Part shown: piece by piece, positions 9,252-18,589 of the stretch
Position numbering within the stretch: the first letter of the stretch is position 1
Layout of the letters: each line of letters opens with the position of its first letter
Source of the DNA: Paraburkholderia solisilvae
GTDB taxonomy: Bacteria; Pseudomonadota; Gammaproteobacteria; Burkholderiales; Burkholderiaceae
DNA: 64,000 nucleotides
NCBI RefSeq assembly: GCF_902859875.1
Contig: NZ_CADIKF010000033.1
Coordinates: 1-64,000, forward strand
Reading direction: 5' to 3'
The notes under the pieces: generated by a model
Told to the model about the DNA's origin: nothing
The model's database searches: none
The model's input: the letters and a program-made list of their open reading frames with translations, nothing else
Translations under genes and position numbers: made by a program

Positions 9252-9695
9252 ATGTTGGCCAAGATGATGGATATATGCGATCCGTGGCGGCAAACCATCG
9301 GTTTGCTTTCGTTGATGTCGGGGCGCGTCGATCCCGCGGTCACCCGGCTCGCGGCGCTGCACGTGCAGTTCGAACGCAGGCACAGCCCGCTGCCGATGGC
9401 CGGTGAGCGCTTCGACGCGCAGGTGTGCCTGATCGAGCGGCCGACCTCCGCGACCGCGACCATCGCGTGGCGCGATGCGACGCACTGCTCGTACGGCGAT
9501 CAGCTCTGGCATGCGGCGCGTGCCCGCGTCAGCGGCGTGTGCGCGATGAGCGGGCGCGCGATCCGCGTCGGCGACGCAGTGTTCAAGCCGCGCCGCGGCC
9601 GGCCGGCGCCGCTCAACGCAAGCGCGATGATCCTCGCCGCGGTGCTCAACGAGGCGGCCAACGGCGCGATTCAGGCGCGCTTTCCGGCGGCCTGA
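9252..9695 (+). CDS. DUF3331 domain-containing protein
   Basis: A 147-residue protein with the hallmarks of DUF3331, a family found mainly in Burkholderia and relatives: TATIAWRDATHCSYGDQLW, a basic stretch, then GVCAMSGRAIRVGDAVFKP. The paired Cys residues around the centre (THCSYG and GVCAMSG) suggest a small metal-binding knuckle. It begins after a GAGGTGACAG ribosome-binding region. No enzymatic function is established for the family. It follows an AraC regulator and a small Pro-rich gene on the same strand, and the next gene is convergent. Confidence 0.78.
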   Translation: MLAKMMDICDPWRQTIGLLSLMSGRVDPAVTRLAALHVQFERRHSPLPMAGERFDAQVCLIERPTSATATIAWRDATHCSYGDQLWHAARARVSGVCAMSGRAIRVGDAVFKPRRGRPAPLNASAMILAAVLNEAANGAIQARFPAA

Positions 9696-9762
9696 GCGGT
9701 TGCGGCGACGCGCTGGGCTGGCGCGCTGACGAGGCGCCGTGCAGCGGCCTCGTCAAAAGAAA

Positions 9763-9794
9763 AACGCCGGCGCCTTGCAACAGGCGCCGGCGTT
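9763..9794 (-). terminator. intrinsic terminator of the cytochrome c peroxidase gene
   Basis: A perfect 12-bp stem (AACGCCGGCGCC, 9763-9774, with 9783-9794) and an 8-base loop. On the minus strand it is followed by a U-rich tract (9750s, reading TTTCTTTTG). It lies just after the stop codon of the minus-strand peroxidase gene. Confidence 0.88.
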
Positions 9795-9830
9795 ATCGGT
9801 ACGCGGCAGCGGCCCGCGCGACCGGTTGCG

Positions 9831-11273
9831 TCAAGGCTTGTAGCCGTCGTTCAGCGTATTCATGAACGCGATGATGTCCTGGATATCGTCATCGGTCATC
9901 GCGGGCTTGTCGCCGAACTTGCGGTCGAACGGCGCATCGGCGACGTCGATGTTCGCGTGATACTTCGCCGGCAAATCGTCGTATGTTTCGACCTTGCCCG
10001 CTGCGTCGTGCGGGTAGATCCTGTCCGGGTTCGTGTTGCGCAGGTTGTAGAAGTCCATCACCTGCTTCAGGTCGTGATAGACGCCGTTGTGGAAGAACAC
10101 ATGGCGCGTCGCGACGTTGCGCAGCGTCGGCGTGAGGAACATCCCGCAGTACTGCGTGAGATCCTTCACGTCGTCGCGGAACGGGCCGCACACGCCCATG
10201 TCGTAGAACGCCGGATCCTTGTTGATCGCGAGCTTGTGGTTGCGCGGCACGCCGAGCGCTTCATATTGGGTATCGGTGAAGAGCGGCGGCAGGCCGTCCG
10301 GCGTCGGCTTGCTCAGGTGGCAGCCGGCGCAGTTCGCCTTGTCCGGGTCGTTGAACAGACGCAGGCCGTGCAGTTCCGCCTGCGTGAGGCGCGCCTTGCC
10401 TTGCAGCCAGTAATCGTACTTGCTCGTGAATTCGTGGAACGACGGGTCTTCGAGCTGGTAGCGGCCCACCGCGAACATCGCTTCGTCGACGAGCAGTTCC
10501 GGCCGGTTGATGATCGAATCGCCAAACAGCTTTTTGAAGCGGTCCGCGTATTTCGTCGCGCTCAGCTTGTGCGCGACATCGAACACGCTCGCATTGGCCA
10601 TTTCGACCGGATTGAGCATCGGGCCGATCGCCTGGTCCTGCAGCGTGCTCGCGCGGCCGTCCCAGAAGAGGCCGCCTTGCGGCACCATCGCGGGCGCAGC
10701 GGGTGCGACGCCGGCGGTCTTCACCGCGCGCTGCACGCCCGCCGCGCTGGCCGCGAGCTGCTGGAGCGTGACCGGTGCGGCGTCCATGTCGCCCTGGTCG
10801 GGGCCGATGCTGAACGGCGCCTGCCGGTACAGATAGGTGAGCGAAGGCGGCGGCCGGTAGCCGGCGTCGGTCATGTGCGGGCCGCCGAACTGCACGTCGA
10901 GATCGTTCGCGGGGCCGTACGAATGTTGCGGGCTATGGCACGACGCGCATGACTGCTTGCCCGATGCGGACAGCGACGTGTCGTTGAAAATGTCCCGGCC
11001 CAGTTGCGCGACCGCGGACAGCGGCGCTTGCTGCGGCAGGACCAGATGAACCGGTTGGGGATTCGCGCCGGTGATGTCTTCGACCATCGTGCCGATCGCA
11101 AGCGGCATCCGCTCAGGATAGATCGCCGCGTAGGCGGCAAAGGCGGCGCAGCCGGCCGCGACGACGGCGAGCGTCCAGCCCACGATGCGCTTGAGCGACC
11201 GTTTGGCGGCGCCGGGGTTCGAATCATTGCCGGCGGGCAGGGTGGGCGGCAGGGTGTTCGGACGAAGACTCAT
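9831..11273 (-). CDS. diheme cytochrome c peroxidase-type protein
   Basis: A 480-residue exported diheme protein of the cytochrome c peroxidase/MauG superfamily. An N-terminal membrane anchor or signal (about residues 29-50) is followed by two c-type haem sites, CASCH at 109-113 and CAGCH at 315-319. Motifs LGRDIFNDTSLSASGKQSCA, GGLFWDGRAST and LTPTLRNVATRHVFFHNGVY are typical of the family. It would act in the periplasm, reducing peroxide or oxidising a partner. It lies 180 bases downstream of a phosphoesterase lipoprotein gene on the same strand, each with its own terminator. A true peroxidase versus a MauG-like role is not decidable from sequence. Confidence 0.9.
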   Translation of the reverse strand: MSLRPNTLPPTLPAGNDSNPGAAKRSLKRIVGWTLAVVAAGCAAFAAYAAIYPERMPLAIGTMVEDITGANPQPVHLVLPQQAPLSAVAQLGRDIFNDTSLSASGKQSCASCHSPQHSYGPANDLDVQFGGPHMTDAGYRPPPSLTYLYRQAPFSIGPDQGDMDAAPVTLQQLAASAAGVQRAVKTAGVAPAAPAMVPQGGLFWDGRASTLQDQAIGPMLNPVEMANASVFDVAHKLSATKYADRFKKLFGDSIINRPELLVDEAMFAVGRYQLEDPSFHEFTSKYDYWLQGKARLTQAELHGLRLFNDPDKANCAGCHLSKPTPDGLPPLFTDTQYEALGVPRNHKLAINKDPAFYDMGVCGPFRDDVKDLTQYCGMFLTPTLRNVATRHVFFHNGVYHDLKQVMDFYNLRNTNPDRIYPHDAAGKVETYDDLPAKYHANIDVADAPFDRKFGDKPAMTDDDIQDIIAFMNTLNDGYKP

Positions 11274-11314
11274 GGCGGTAGTGACGGAGTGATCCAGCGA
11301 TAAAGCAAAAAAAA

Positions 11315-11348
11315 TGTCGAGCCAGCACGGTTGCGTACTGGCTCGACA
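11315..11348 (-). terminator. intrinsic terminator after the phosphoesterase gene
   Basis: An 11-bp perfect stem (TGTCGAGCCAG, 11315-11325, with 11338-11348). On the minus strand it is followed by an eight-base U run (A tract at 11307-11314). It would end most transcription from the upstream phosphoesterase gene before the peroxidase gene. Confidence 0.87.
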
Positions 11349-11453
11349 CGGTTACGGCTAGCGGCGCTTCCCGCTACGCGGCGCCGCGCACGTGGTGACC
11401 ACGGCTGCGCCGCACCGCGCGGGACAGAAAGCGCATTTCATTTACACGGCCGG

Positions 11454-13337
11454 TCAGTTCGTCGGCGCGGCGGCGACCGTCGTGCCGAAGGTCTCGTCGA
11501 GGAACACGGTCGGCGTATTGCCGGTGGTGTTCAGCATGCTGCGGATATCGCCTGCGTTGGCATCGAACGAACCGTTGCCGAGGCGTTGACCGCCGAGCCA
11601 GTTGTCTTCGATGAACTTCACGACCGACGCTTGCGTGATCTGCGTGTGGTCGACGAAGTTCTTCTTCGCCCACGGCGAGATCAGGATGAACGGCGTGCGC
11701 GTGCCCGGGCCGCAACGGCCGTTCACGACACCGCCATTCACGCCTTGCGGCTGCGTCGAGGTCGCGCTGTCACAACGGCCCACACCCGTCAGCTGGTCCG
11801 CACCGCCCGGGAAAGTCAGGTTCGGCGTCGTGGTCTTGATCGTGGTCGACAGCGTCTGGTCGAACGACGAGTTCACGATGGTCGGCTTCTGGTGGTCATA
11901 CCAGCCGTCCGAATCGTCGTACGCGATGATCACGGCGGTGTTCTTCCAGTCCGGCTGCTGCTGCAGGAAGTTCACGACCTTCACGACGAACGCCTGCTCG
12001 TCGAGCGGGTCCGAGTTGCCCGGGTGAGCGTCCTGGACTGCCTGCGCCTTCAGGAAGCTGACCGACGGGAAGTTGCCCGCCGTGACGGCCGCGAAGAAGT
12101 CATCCGTGTCGTACTGGTGGTGAACCGGCGTGGCCGTGTTGTCGAGCGTCGGCTCGGTGAAGCCGATCATCGTGTTCGACGACGGACGCTGGTGCGTCGG
12201 GTTCGCGGTCGATGCGAAGTACTGGAACCACGCGTGGTGCTGCGTGTAGTCGACCGATGCGGCGTTCAGCACCGACGAGAACGTCGAGCGCTTGCAGCCG
12301 GTCGTGCCGTTCGGGTTGGTCGTGCCGAGGTTGAAGCCGCCCATGAAGCCGCCCCACGTGATGTTCTTCGCGTTGAGCAGGTCACCGATGTTCTTGACCT
12401 TCGACGAGTACTGCATCACGACCGAGCCCACGCCGTTGCCCTGGTTCGTGCAGGCGTCGCCTGCCGGGTCCAGGTCGCCGATCAGCGTGAAGCCGCCCTG
12501 GCTGTCCGGAATCGCGTTGCCGCTCGGCGACGTGGTGGCGGTAACCAGCGTGCCGAGGCTCGAGCCCGTCGTCGCCGTCGTCGTGTACATCTGGATGCCG
12601 TTGTTCTGGCCGGAGACCACTTCGACCGCGCCCGGCGTCGACGGACCGAACGTGTCGGTCCACGCGTTGTCGCTCATCGCGAAGTTCTGCGCGTAGTTCC
12701 ACATCGCGGTGACGGTGTTGCCGTCGAAGTAGCCGAGCACCTGCGCGGCCGAACCGAATGCGCCCGAGCTGCCCGTCGTGACCGACGTGGCCGCCGTGAA
12801 GAGCGGGAACGCGTCCATCGCGCCGCCGTCGTCGGCGAGCTGTTCCGGCGCGTAGCTGTGGTTCTGGCTCTTCGTGTTCGCCTGCGTGCGGTCGAGGCGG
12901 AACGGTTGCGACAGGGCGGCGGTCAGCGTGCCGCCGGTGCCGACAGCATTCGGCGGCGTGGTCGCGACGTTATTGACCGTCGTAGCGACGACGTTCGGCG
13001 AGGTGCTGGCCGCGTTCGGGTTGGCCGTGCCCAGCAGGCCCTTGGACTGCAGCGTGTTGATGTCCGTCTGCGTAGTCGCGGCAGCCGTGATTTGCGGTTC
13101 GCCGTTGCCGGTCAGCGCATTCGGGTACGTCGCGAAGTAGTGGTCGAACGAGACGTTCTCACCGAAGATCACGACGACGTGCTTGATCGGCGTGGCCGTC
13201 TGCAGTGCGTCCTGCGGGCTGACCGAAGCGGTCGGCGTCGACGGCGGCGTCGAGTTGTTGTCGTCGCTGCTGCCGCAAGCGGCAAGCGCAAGCAGCGCCG
13301 CTGCTAACGACATGGGGAGGATCGCTTTGCGAAACAT
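11454..13337 (-). CDS. phosphoesterase-family lipoprotein (acid phosphatase/phospholipase C-like)
   Basis: A 627-residue exported protein with a lipoprotein signal (LLALAAC, Cys21) and a Ser/Thr/Pro-rich spacer. The phosphoesterase fold of the AcpA/PlcC family begins at about residue 52 with KHVVVIFGENVSFDHYF, where the metal-binding Glu60/Asn61 pair lies. Further family blocks are FAMSDNAWTDTFGPSTPG and IIAYDDSDGWYDHQKP, then TPFILISPWAKKNFVDHTQ. It would hydrolyse phosphate esters or phospholipids at the cell surface or in the periplasm. A cytochrome c peroxidase gene follows on the same strand. Substrate specificity cannot be read from sequence. Confidence 0.88.
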   Translation of the reverse strand: MFRKAILPMSLAAALLALAACGSSDDNNSTPPSTPTASVSPQDALQTATPIKHVVVIFGENVSFDHYFATYPNALTGNGEPQITAAATTQTDINTLQSKGLLGTANPNAASTSPNVVATTVNNVATTPPNAVGTGGTLTAALSQPFRLDRTQANTKSQNHSYAPEQLADDGGAMDAFPLFTAATSVTTGSSGAFGSAAQVLGYFDGNTVTAMWNYAQNFAMSDNAWTDTFGPSTPGAVEVVSGQNNGIQMYTTTATTGSSLGTLVTATTSPSGNAIPDSQGGFTLIGDLDPAGDACTNQGNGVGSVVMQYSSKVKNIGDLLNAKNITWGGFMGGFNLGTTNPNGTTGCKRSTFSSVLNAASVDYTQHHAWFQYFASTANPTHQRPSSNTMIGFTEPTLDNTATPVHHQYDTDDFFAAVTAGNFPSVSFLKAQAVQDAHPGNSDPLDEQAFVVKVVNFLQQQPDWKNTAVIIAYDDSDGWYDHQKPTIVNSSFDQTLSTTIKTTTPNLTFPGGADQLTGVGRCDSATSTQPQGVNGGVVNGRCGPGTRTPFILISPWAKKNFVDHTQITQASVVKFIEDNWLGGQRLGNGSFDANAGDIRSMLNTTGNTPTVFLDETFGTTVAAAPTN

Positions 13338-14211
13338 AGGTGGGGGGCTCCAATATTCAACGTCGCTGTTCCAGCTCCGCCTTTCTGCGTGTGGTCGAGC
13401 TGGGATGTTTTTGTTGCTGACTGGTACAGCCGCAGGCCTGCAGACCGCTCCGGATGAAACAGCGCGAATTGGAACACCGGCTTATTAAGGTTTAGAGGCG
13501 CAATCTTTTCTAAAGCCTTTCGATGCATTTCTATTTCATTTTCCTGGTAGGGTGCATACAACTTCAATACGGCGTGCAACGGGGCTTGCGGCCCCCTTGC
13601 GTCCGCCGGAAAAAATAAACGGTAATAAAAAAACTCTTTTGACTGAGCGGGCGGCAATGGACGGTGTTGCGCCGCATGCGAGGTTCGCGCAAGCGCCTGT
13701 TCTACCGGGAATAAACGCCCCCGCGGTCCCGTTCCTGCTTTGCGCGCCGCCTGCGAAATGCGATTGCCGCGCCACCTTTCGTAGCGCCTGACGTAGAGGT
13801 TGGCTGTGCAAGAATTTCAGCGTTTGTGTACATTCCCGCTTGAGTTCGCCGATATGCTCCGCGCCGGGCGGTTTTTCCGTCCGGCGCCAGCCGCGCAATG
13901 TTCTGTTCAGTTCGCGGAAAGGAGAAAGAAAGGATTTGTCGCCGGTCTTTTAATGTGTAACGAGACCGGGAACGGCCCGTACTCACGGCCCGTTTCGAAG
14001 AAAGCGAAGCGCATCACCCCGCGCCTCCGATTAGCCGGTTACTGCCGTATGCGGTGACCGCGCGATGCCGACACTGATCTCGTCCGCGCCGCAGCGTTGA
14101 ACGTGCGGCGTGGCTACATCTTTTTTCCGGCGCCGCAACGGATCGCAGTGGTGTACCGCAGTACGGTGCACCGGGCGCTTTTCCCTGTAACCGTTCTACC
14201 CAGGAAATCTC
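13338..14211. other. 870-bp intergenic region between divergent operons
   Basis: The region separates the minus-strand phosphoesterase gene from the plus-strand RND efflux operon. It has locally A/T-rich patches around 13600-13640 and 13900-13960 but no convincing gene; the short frames present are mutually overlapping and unlike any family I know. It should carry both promoters. No regulator gene of the usual TetR/LysR type adjoins the efflux operon. Confidence 0.5.
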
Positions 14212-17200
14212 ATGCTCGGCCTGGTACGTATTGCCCTTCAACGGCCATACACCTTTGTCGTGCTGGCGATCGCCATCTTCATCATCGGGCCGCTGTCCGC
14301 GCTGAAGACGCCAACCGACATCTTTCCCGACATCCGCATTCCGGTGATCAGCATCGTGTGGCAATACACGGGCTTGCCGCCGGACCAGATGGCCGGCCGC
14401 GTCACGTCCACGTTCGAACGCACGATCACCACGACGGTGAACGACGTCGAGCACATCGAGGCGGAGTCGATCAACGGATTTGCGGTGATCAAGGTGTTCT
14501 TCCAGCCGGGCGTGAACATCGCGACCGCGAATGCGCAGGTGACCGCGGTCGCGCAGACGCAGTTGAAGCAGCTGCCGCCCGCGACCACGCCGCCGCTGAT
14601 CCTGAACTACAACGCGTCGACGGTGCCGATCATCCAGCTCGCGCTGTCGGGCAAGGGCCTTTCCGAGCAGAACCTCGGCGACCTGGGCTTGAACCAGTTG
14701 CGGCCGCAACTGGTGACGGTGGCGGGCGCATCGATTCCGTATCCGTTCGGCGGCAAGACGCGCCAGGTGCAGATCGACGTCGATCCCGCGAAACTGCAGG
14801 CGCGCGGACTCTCCGCGCAGGATGTCGCGAACGCGCTCGCCACGCAGAACCTGATCACGCCGGTCGGCACCGCGAAGATGGGCGACCACGAATACGTGCT
14901 GCAGCTGAACAACGCGCCGTCGGTGATCCGCGAGCTCGGCGACCTGCCGATCAAGGCGGTGGGCGGCACGACCGTCTATATTCGCGACGTCGCCAACGTG
15001 CGCGACGGCGCGCCGCCGCAAACCAATATCGTGCACGTGAACGGCCACCGCTCGGTGCTGATGTCGGTGCTGAAGAACGGTTCGGTGTCGACGCTCGCGA
15101 TCATTTCGGGCATCAAGCAGCACGTCGCGGATGCCCGCGCGGCGCTGCCGGATAACCTGCAGATCGACCCGATCGGCGACCAGTCGCTGTTCGTGCGCGC
15201 GGCCGTCTCCGGCGTCGCGCGCGAAGCGGTGATCGCCGCGGTGCTGACGAGCCTGATGATTCTGCTGTTCCTCGGCAGCTGGCGCTCGACGGTCATCATC
15301 GCAATCTCGATTCCGCTGGCCATTCTCGGTTCGATCATCGCGCTGTCGGCGCTCGGCGAGACGCTGAACATCATGACGCTCGGCGGTCTCGCGCTCGCGG
15401 TCGGCATATTGGTGGACGACGCGACGGTGACCATCGAAAACATCAACTGGCACCTCGAGCACGGCAAGCCTGTCGAAGATGCGATTCTCGATGGCGCCGC
15501 GCAGATCGTCACGCCGGCGTTCGTGTCGCTGCTGTGTATCTGCATTGTGTTCGTGCCGATGTTCTTCCTGAACGGCGTCGCGCGCTTCCTGTTCGTGCCG
15601 ATGGCCGAGGCGGTGATCTTCGCGATGGTGTCGTCGTTCATCCTGTCGCGTACGCTCGTGCCGACCATGGCGAACTTCCTGCTGAAGCCGCACAGCGCCG
15701 CGCACGAAGAAGAGCACAAGCCGTCAGGCCCGCTCGGGCGTTTCCAGAAAGGCTTCGAAGCGCGCTTCGAGCGCGTGCGCACGGTTTACCGCGGTCTGCT
15801 GATGCTTGCGCTTTCGCATCGCAAGCGCTTCGTCACGGCGTTTTTAGGCTTCGTGCTGCTGTCGTTCGCGCTGGTGCCGTTTCTCGGCCGCAACTTCTTC
15901 CCGGATGTCGATGCCGGTCAGATCCTGATGCACGTGCGCGCGCCGGTCGGCACGCGGGTCGAAAGAACGTCGGAAATCTTCGCGCATATCGAGGACTCGG
16001 TTCGCACGATCATTCCGCCGAATGAACTCGGCACGGTGGTCGACAATATCGGCCAGCCGGTCAGCGGTATCAACACCGCGTACAACAACACCGGCACGAT
16101 CGGCTCGCAGGATGGCGACATCCAGATCGAACTGAAGGAAGGCCACGCGCCGACCGCCGAATACGTGCGCCGGATGCGCGAGGAACTGCCGCGGCTCTAC
16201 CCGGGCGAGACGTTCTCGTTCCCGCCGGCGGACATCATCAGCCAGATCCTGAACTTCGGCTCGCCCGCGCCGATCGACCTGCAGGTGCGCGGCAATAACC
16301 TGAACGGCAACTTCGCGTATGTGAATGCGGTGTTGCGCGACGTCCGCAAGGTGCCGGGCGTGGTCGACGCGCGCCTGCAGCAGTCGCAGCAGATTCCGTC
16401 GTTCAACGTGAACGTCGATCGCACGCGCGCGCAACTGGTCGGCATCACCGAGCGCGACGTGACGAACAGCCTCGTCGTGAACCTCGCCGGTTCGAGCCAG
16501 GTCGCGCCGACGTACTGGCTGAACAACGCGAACGGCGTGTCGTATCCGATCGTGCTGCAGACGCCGCAGTACTCGCTCGATTCGCTGTCGGCGCTGCGCA
16601 ATATTCCGATCACCGCCAACGCGCCGCAGAACGCGCAGGTGCTCGGCGGCCTCGCCACCTTCGATCGCACCAATACGAGCTCGGTCGTGAGCCAGTACAA
16701 CATCGTGCCGATGGTCGAGATTTTCGCGGCGACGCAGGACCGCGACCTCGGCGCGGTCGCCTCCGACATCCAGAAGATCGTCGCGCAGCACGCGAAAGAA
16801 CTGCCGAAGGGCTCGACGGTCGCGCTGCTCGGCCAGGTGCAGACCATGAACAGCGCGTTCGGCGGCATGTTGTTCGGCCTGCTCGGCGCGGTGGTGCTGA
16901 TCTACCTGCTGATCGTCGTGAACTTCCAGTCGTGGTCCGACCCGTTCGTGATCGTGTCGGCGCTGCCGGCCGCGCTCGCCGGCATCGTGTGGATGCTGTT
17001 CGCGACGCACACCACACTTTCGGTGCCCGCGCTGACCGGCGCGATCATGTGTATGGGCGTGGCGACCGCGAACTCGATTCTGGTGGTGAGCTTCTGCCGC
17101 GAGCGCCTCGCCGAGCACGGCGACCCGATCAAGGCCGCGATCGAAGCGGGCTTCACGCGCTTCCGCCCGGTGCTGATGACCGCGCTGTCGATGATCATCG

Positions 17201-17400
17201 GCATGGCGCCGATGGCGCTTGCGCTCGGCGAAGGCGGCGAACAGAATGCGCCGCTCGGCCGCGCGGTGATCGGCGGCCTGATCTTCGCGACCACCGCTTC
17301 GCTTTTCTTCGTTCCTATCGTGTTTAGTATCGTTCACGCGCGCGACAAGCGCGCGGCTAGCCCGGCATCTGCCTCGGGAGGTCCTGCTCATGTCGTCTGA
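14212..17400 (+). CDS. RND multidrug efflux pump, inner-membrane transporter
   Basis: A 1062-residue proton-driven RND transporter of the AcrB/MdtB (HAE-1) type. It has an N-terminal membrane helix (PYTFVVLAIAIFIIGPLSAL), two large periplasmic loops, and two blocks of six-helix transmembrane domain. The charged pair of the proton relay is visible in GGLALAVGILVDDATVTIENI. The C-terminal half repeats the fold (GAIMCMGVATANSILVVSF). Length is normal. It overlaps the adaptor gene by 11 bases and the outer-membrane channel gene follows, forming a complete tripartite pump. Substrates are unknown; divergence from classical AcrB (short QDVDPAKLQARGLS-type loops) suggests a less-studied subclass. Confidence 0.93.
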   Translation: MLGLVRIALQRPYTFVVLAIAIFIIGPLSALKTPTDIFPDIRIPVISIVWQYTGLPPDQMAGRVTSTFERTITTTVNDVEHIEAESINGFAVIKVFFQPGVNIATANAQVTAVAQTQLKQLPPATTPPLILNYNASTVPIIQLALSGKGLSEQNLGDLGLNQLRPQLVTVAGASIPYPFGGKTRQVQIDVDPAKLQARGLSAQDVANALATQNLITPVGTAKMGDHEYVLQLNNAPSVIRELGDLPIKAVGGTTVYIRDVANVRDGAPPQTNIVHVNGHRSVLMSVLKNGSVSTLAIISGIKQHVADARAALPDNLQIDPIGDQSLFVRAAVSGVAREAVIAAVLTSLMILLFLGSWRSTVIIAISIPLAILGSIIALSALGETLNIMTLGGLALAVGILVDDATVTIENINWHLEHGKPVEDAILDGAAQIVTPAFVSLLCICIVFVPMFFLNGVARFLFVPMAEAVIFAMVSSFILSRTLVPTMANFLLKPHSAAHEEEHKPSGPLGRFQKGFEARFERVRTVYRGLLMLALSHRKRFVTAFLGFVLLSFALVPFLGRNFFPDVDAGQILMHVRAPVGTRVERTSEIFAHIEDSVRTIIPPNELGTVVDNIGQPVSGINTAYNNTGTIGSQDGDIQIELKEGHAPTAEYVRRMREELPRLYPGETFSFPPADIISQILNFGSPAPIDLQVRGNNLNGNFAYVNAVLRDVRKVPGVVDARLQQSQQIPSFNVNVDRTRAQLVGITERDVTNSLVVNLAGSSQVAPTYWLNNANGVSYPIVLQTPQYSLDSLSALRNIPITANAPQNAQVLGGLATFDRTNTSSVVSQYNIVPMVEIFAATQDRDLGAVASDIQKIVAQHAKELPKGSTVALLGQVQTMNSAFGGMLFGLLGAVVLIYLLIVVNFQSWSDPFVIVSALPAALAGIVWMLFATHTTLSVPALTGAIMCMGVATANSILVVSFCRERLAEHGDPIKAAIEAGFTRFRPVLMTALSMIIGMAPMALALGEGGEQNAPLGRAVIGGLIFATTASLFFVPIVFSIVHARDKRAASPASASGGPAHVV

Positions 17401-18589
17401 ATCCGTAGAACCCGGTTTTGAACCCAAATATGCGGGTGCCCCGCCGCGCCGTCGGCTCGTTACGGTCGGCATCGCCGGCATCGTGCTGGTCGTCATCGTG
17501 GTCGGCGCCGGCCTCGCGGTACGCGCGTCCGACTCGCGCAAGCTGACCAGCTGGACCGACGCGCAGGCGGTGCAAACCGTCAGCGTGGTCGCGCCGGTGA
17601 AGGACGCGCAGGGCCCGACGCTGACGCTGCCGTCGCAATTGCAGGCGTTTTCGCGCGCGCCGCTGTTCGCGCGCGTGAGCGGCTATCTGAAGGCGTGGTA
17701 CGTCGATATCGGCGGACACGTGAAATCGGGTCAGCTGCTCGCCGTGATCGAAACGCCGGAGCTCGACCAGCAACTGGTGCAGGCGAAGGCGGACCTCGAG
17801 ACCGCGAGGGCGAATGCGGCGCTCGCGCAAACCACCGCGAAACGCTGGCAGGCGATGCTCGGCACCGATGCGGTCGCGCAGCAGGATGTCGATACGCGAA
17901 ATGGCGACTACGCGGCGAAGAAGGCGCTGGTCGATGCCGCGCAGGCGAACCTCGACCGGCTGGTCGCGACGAAGGGCTTCGCGCGCATCGTCGCGCCGTT
18001 CGACGGCGTGGTCACCGCGCGCGATACCGATATCGGCGCGCTGATCAATGCGGGCAGCGGCGGCATCGGCCAGGAGCTGTTCCAGGTGTCCGACGTCAAG
18101 CAGTTGCGCGTGTACGTGCAGGTGCCGCAGAACTACGCGCCGATCGTCCATAACGGCACGACCGCGACGCTGATCGTGCCCGCGTATCCGGACGAGAAGT
18201 TCACCGCGCGCGTGGTCGCTTCGGCCGACTCGGTGAATGCGACCTCGGGTTCGACGCTCGTGCAGCTGCTGGTCGACAACAGCGAAGGCAAGCTGTTGCC
18301 GGGCGGTTTCGCGAGCATCCAGTTCAAGCTGCCGGTCGCGCCGAACGCGTTGCGGGTGCCGGCGAGCGCGCTGCTGTTCGACAGCCACGGCTTGCGCATC
18401 GCGACGGTCGGCGAGGGCGAGCGCGTCGTGTACAAGCGCGTGACCATCTCGCGCGACCTCGGCGACTCGGTCGAGATCGGTTCCGGCCTTGCGCCGACCG
18501 ACCGCGTGATCGATGCGCCGCCTGATGGCCTGCTGGAAGGCGATAAGGTCGAGATCGCGACCGCGGGCAAGAAGGCCGCTCATGGGTAA
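17390..18589 (+). CDS. RND efflux periplasmic adaptor (HlyD/MFP family)
   Basis: A 399-residue membrane-fusion protein linking pump to outer-membrane channel. A single N-terminal transmembrane helix (VGIAGIVLVVIVVGAGLAV) anchors it. The biotinyl-lipoyl half motif FARVSGYLKAWYVDIGGHVK and the hairpin QLVQAKADLETARANAALAQ are followed by the barrel domain containing IVAPFDGVVTARDTDIGALI. It starts inside the 3' end of the pump gene (11-base overlap) and its own stop overlaps the channel gene start, so the three proteins are translationally coupled. Confidence 0.92.
   Translation: MSSESVEPGFEPKYAGAPPRRRLVTVGIAGIVLVVIVVGAGLAVRASDSRKLTSWTDAQAVQTVSVVAPVKDAQGPTLTLPSQLQAFSRAPLFARVSGYLKAWYVDIGGHVKSGQLLAVIETPELDQQLVQAKADLETARANAALAQTTAKRWQAMLGTDAVAQQDVDTRNGDYAAKKALVDAAQANLDRLVATKGFARIVAPFDGVVTARDTDIGALINAGSGGIGQELFQVSDVKQLRVYVQVPQNYAPIVHNGTTATLIVPAYPDEKFTARVVASADSVNATSGSTLVQLLVDNSEGKLLPGGFASIQFKLPVAPNALRVPASALLFDSHGLRIATVGEGERVVYKRVTISRDLGDSVEIGSGLAPTDRVIDAPPDGLLEGDKVEIATAGKKAAHG

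Noticed and set aside
11331-13307. Long open frame on the plus strand opposite the phosphoesterase gene
   Set aside because: Arg/Val-rich translation without domains; a shadow of the strongly supported minus-strand lipoprotein gene in GC-rich DNA.
13338-13560. Possible Pho box upstream of the phosphoesterase gene
   Set aside because: Only a single weak CTGTACCAGTCA-like match was seen; it lacks the paired CTGTCAT spacing.
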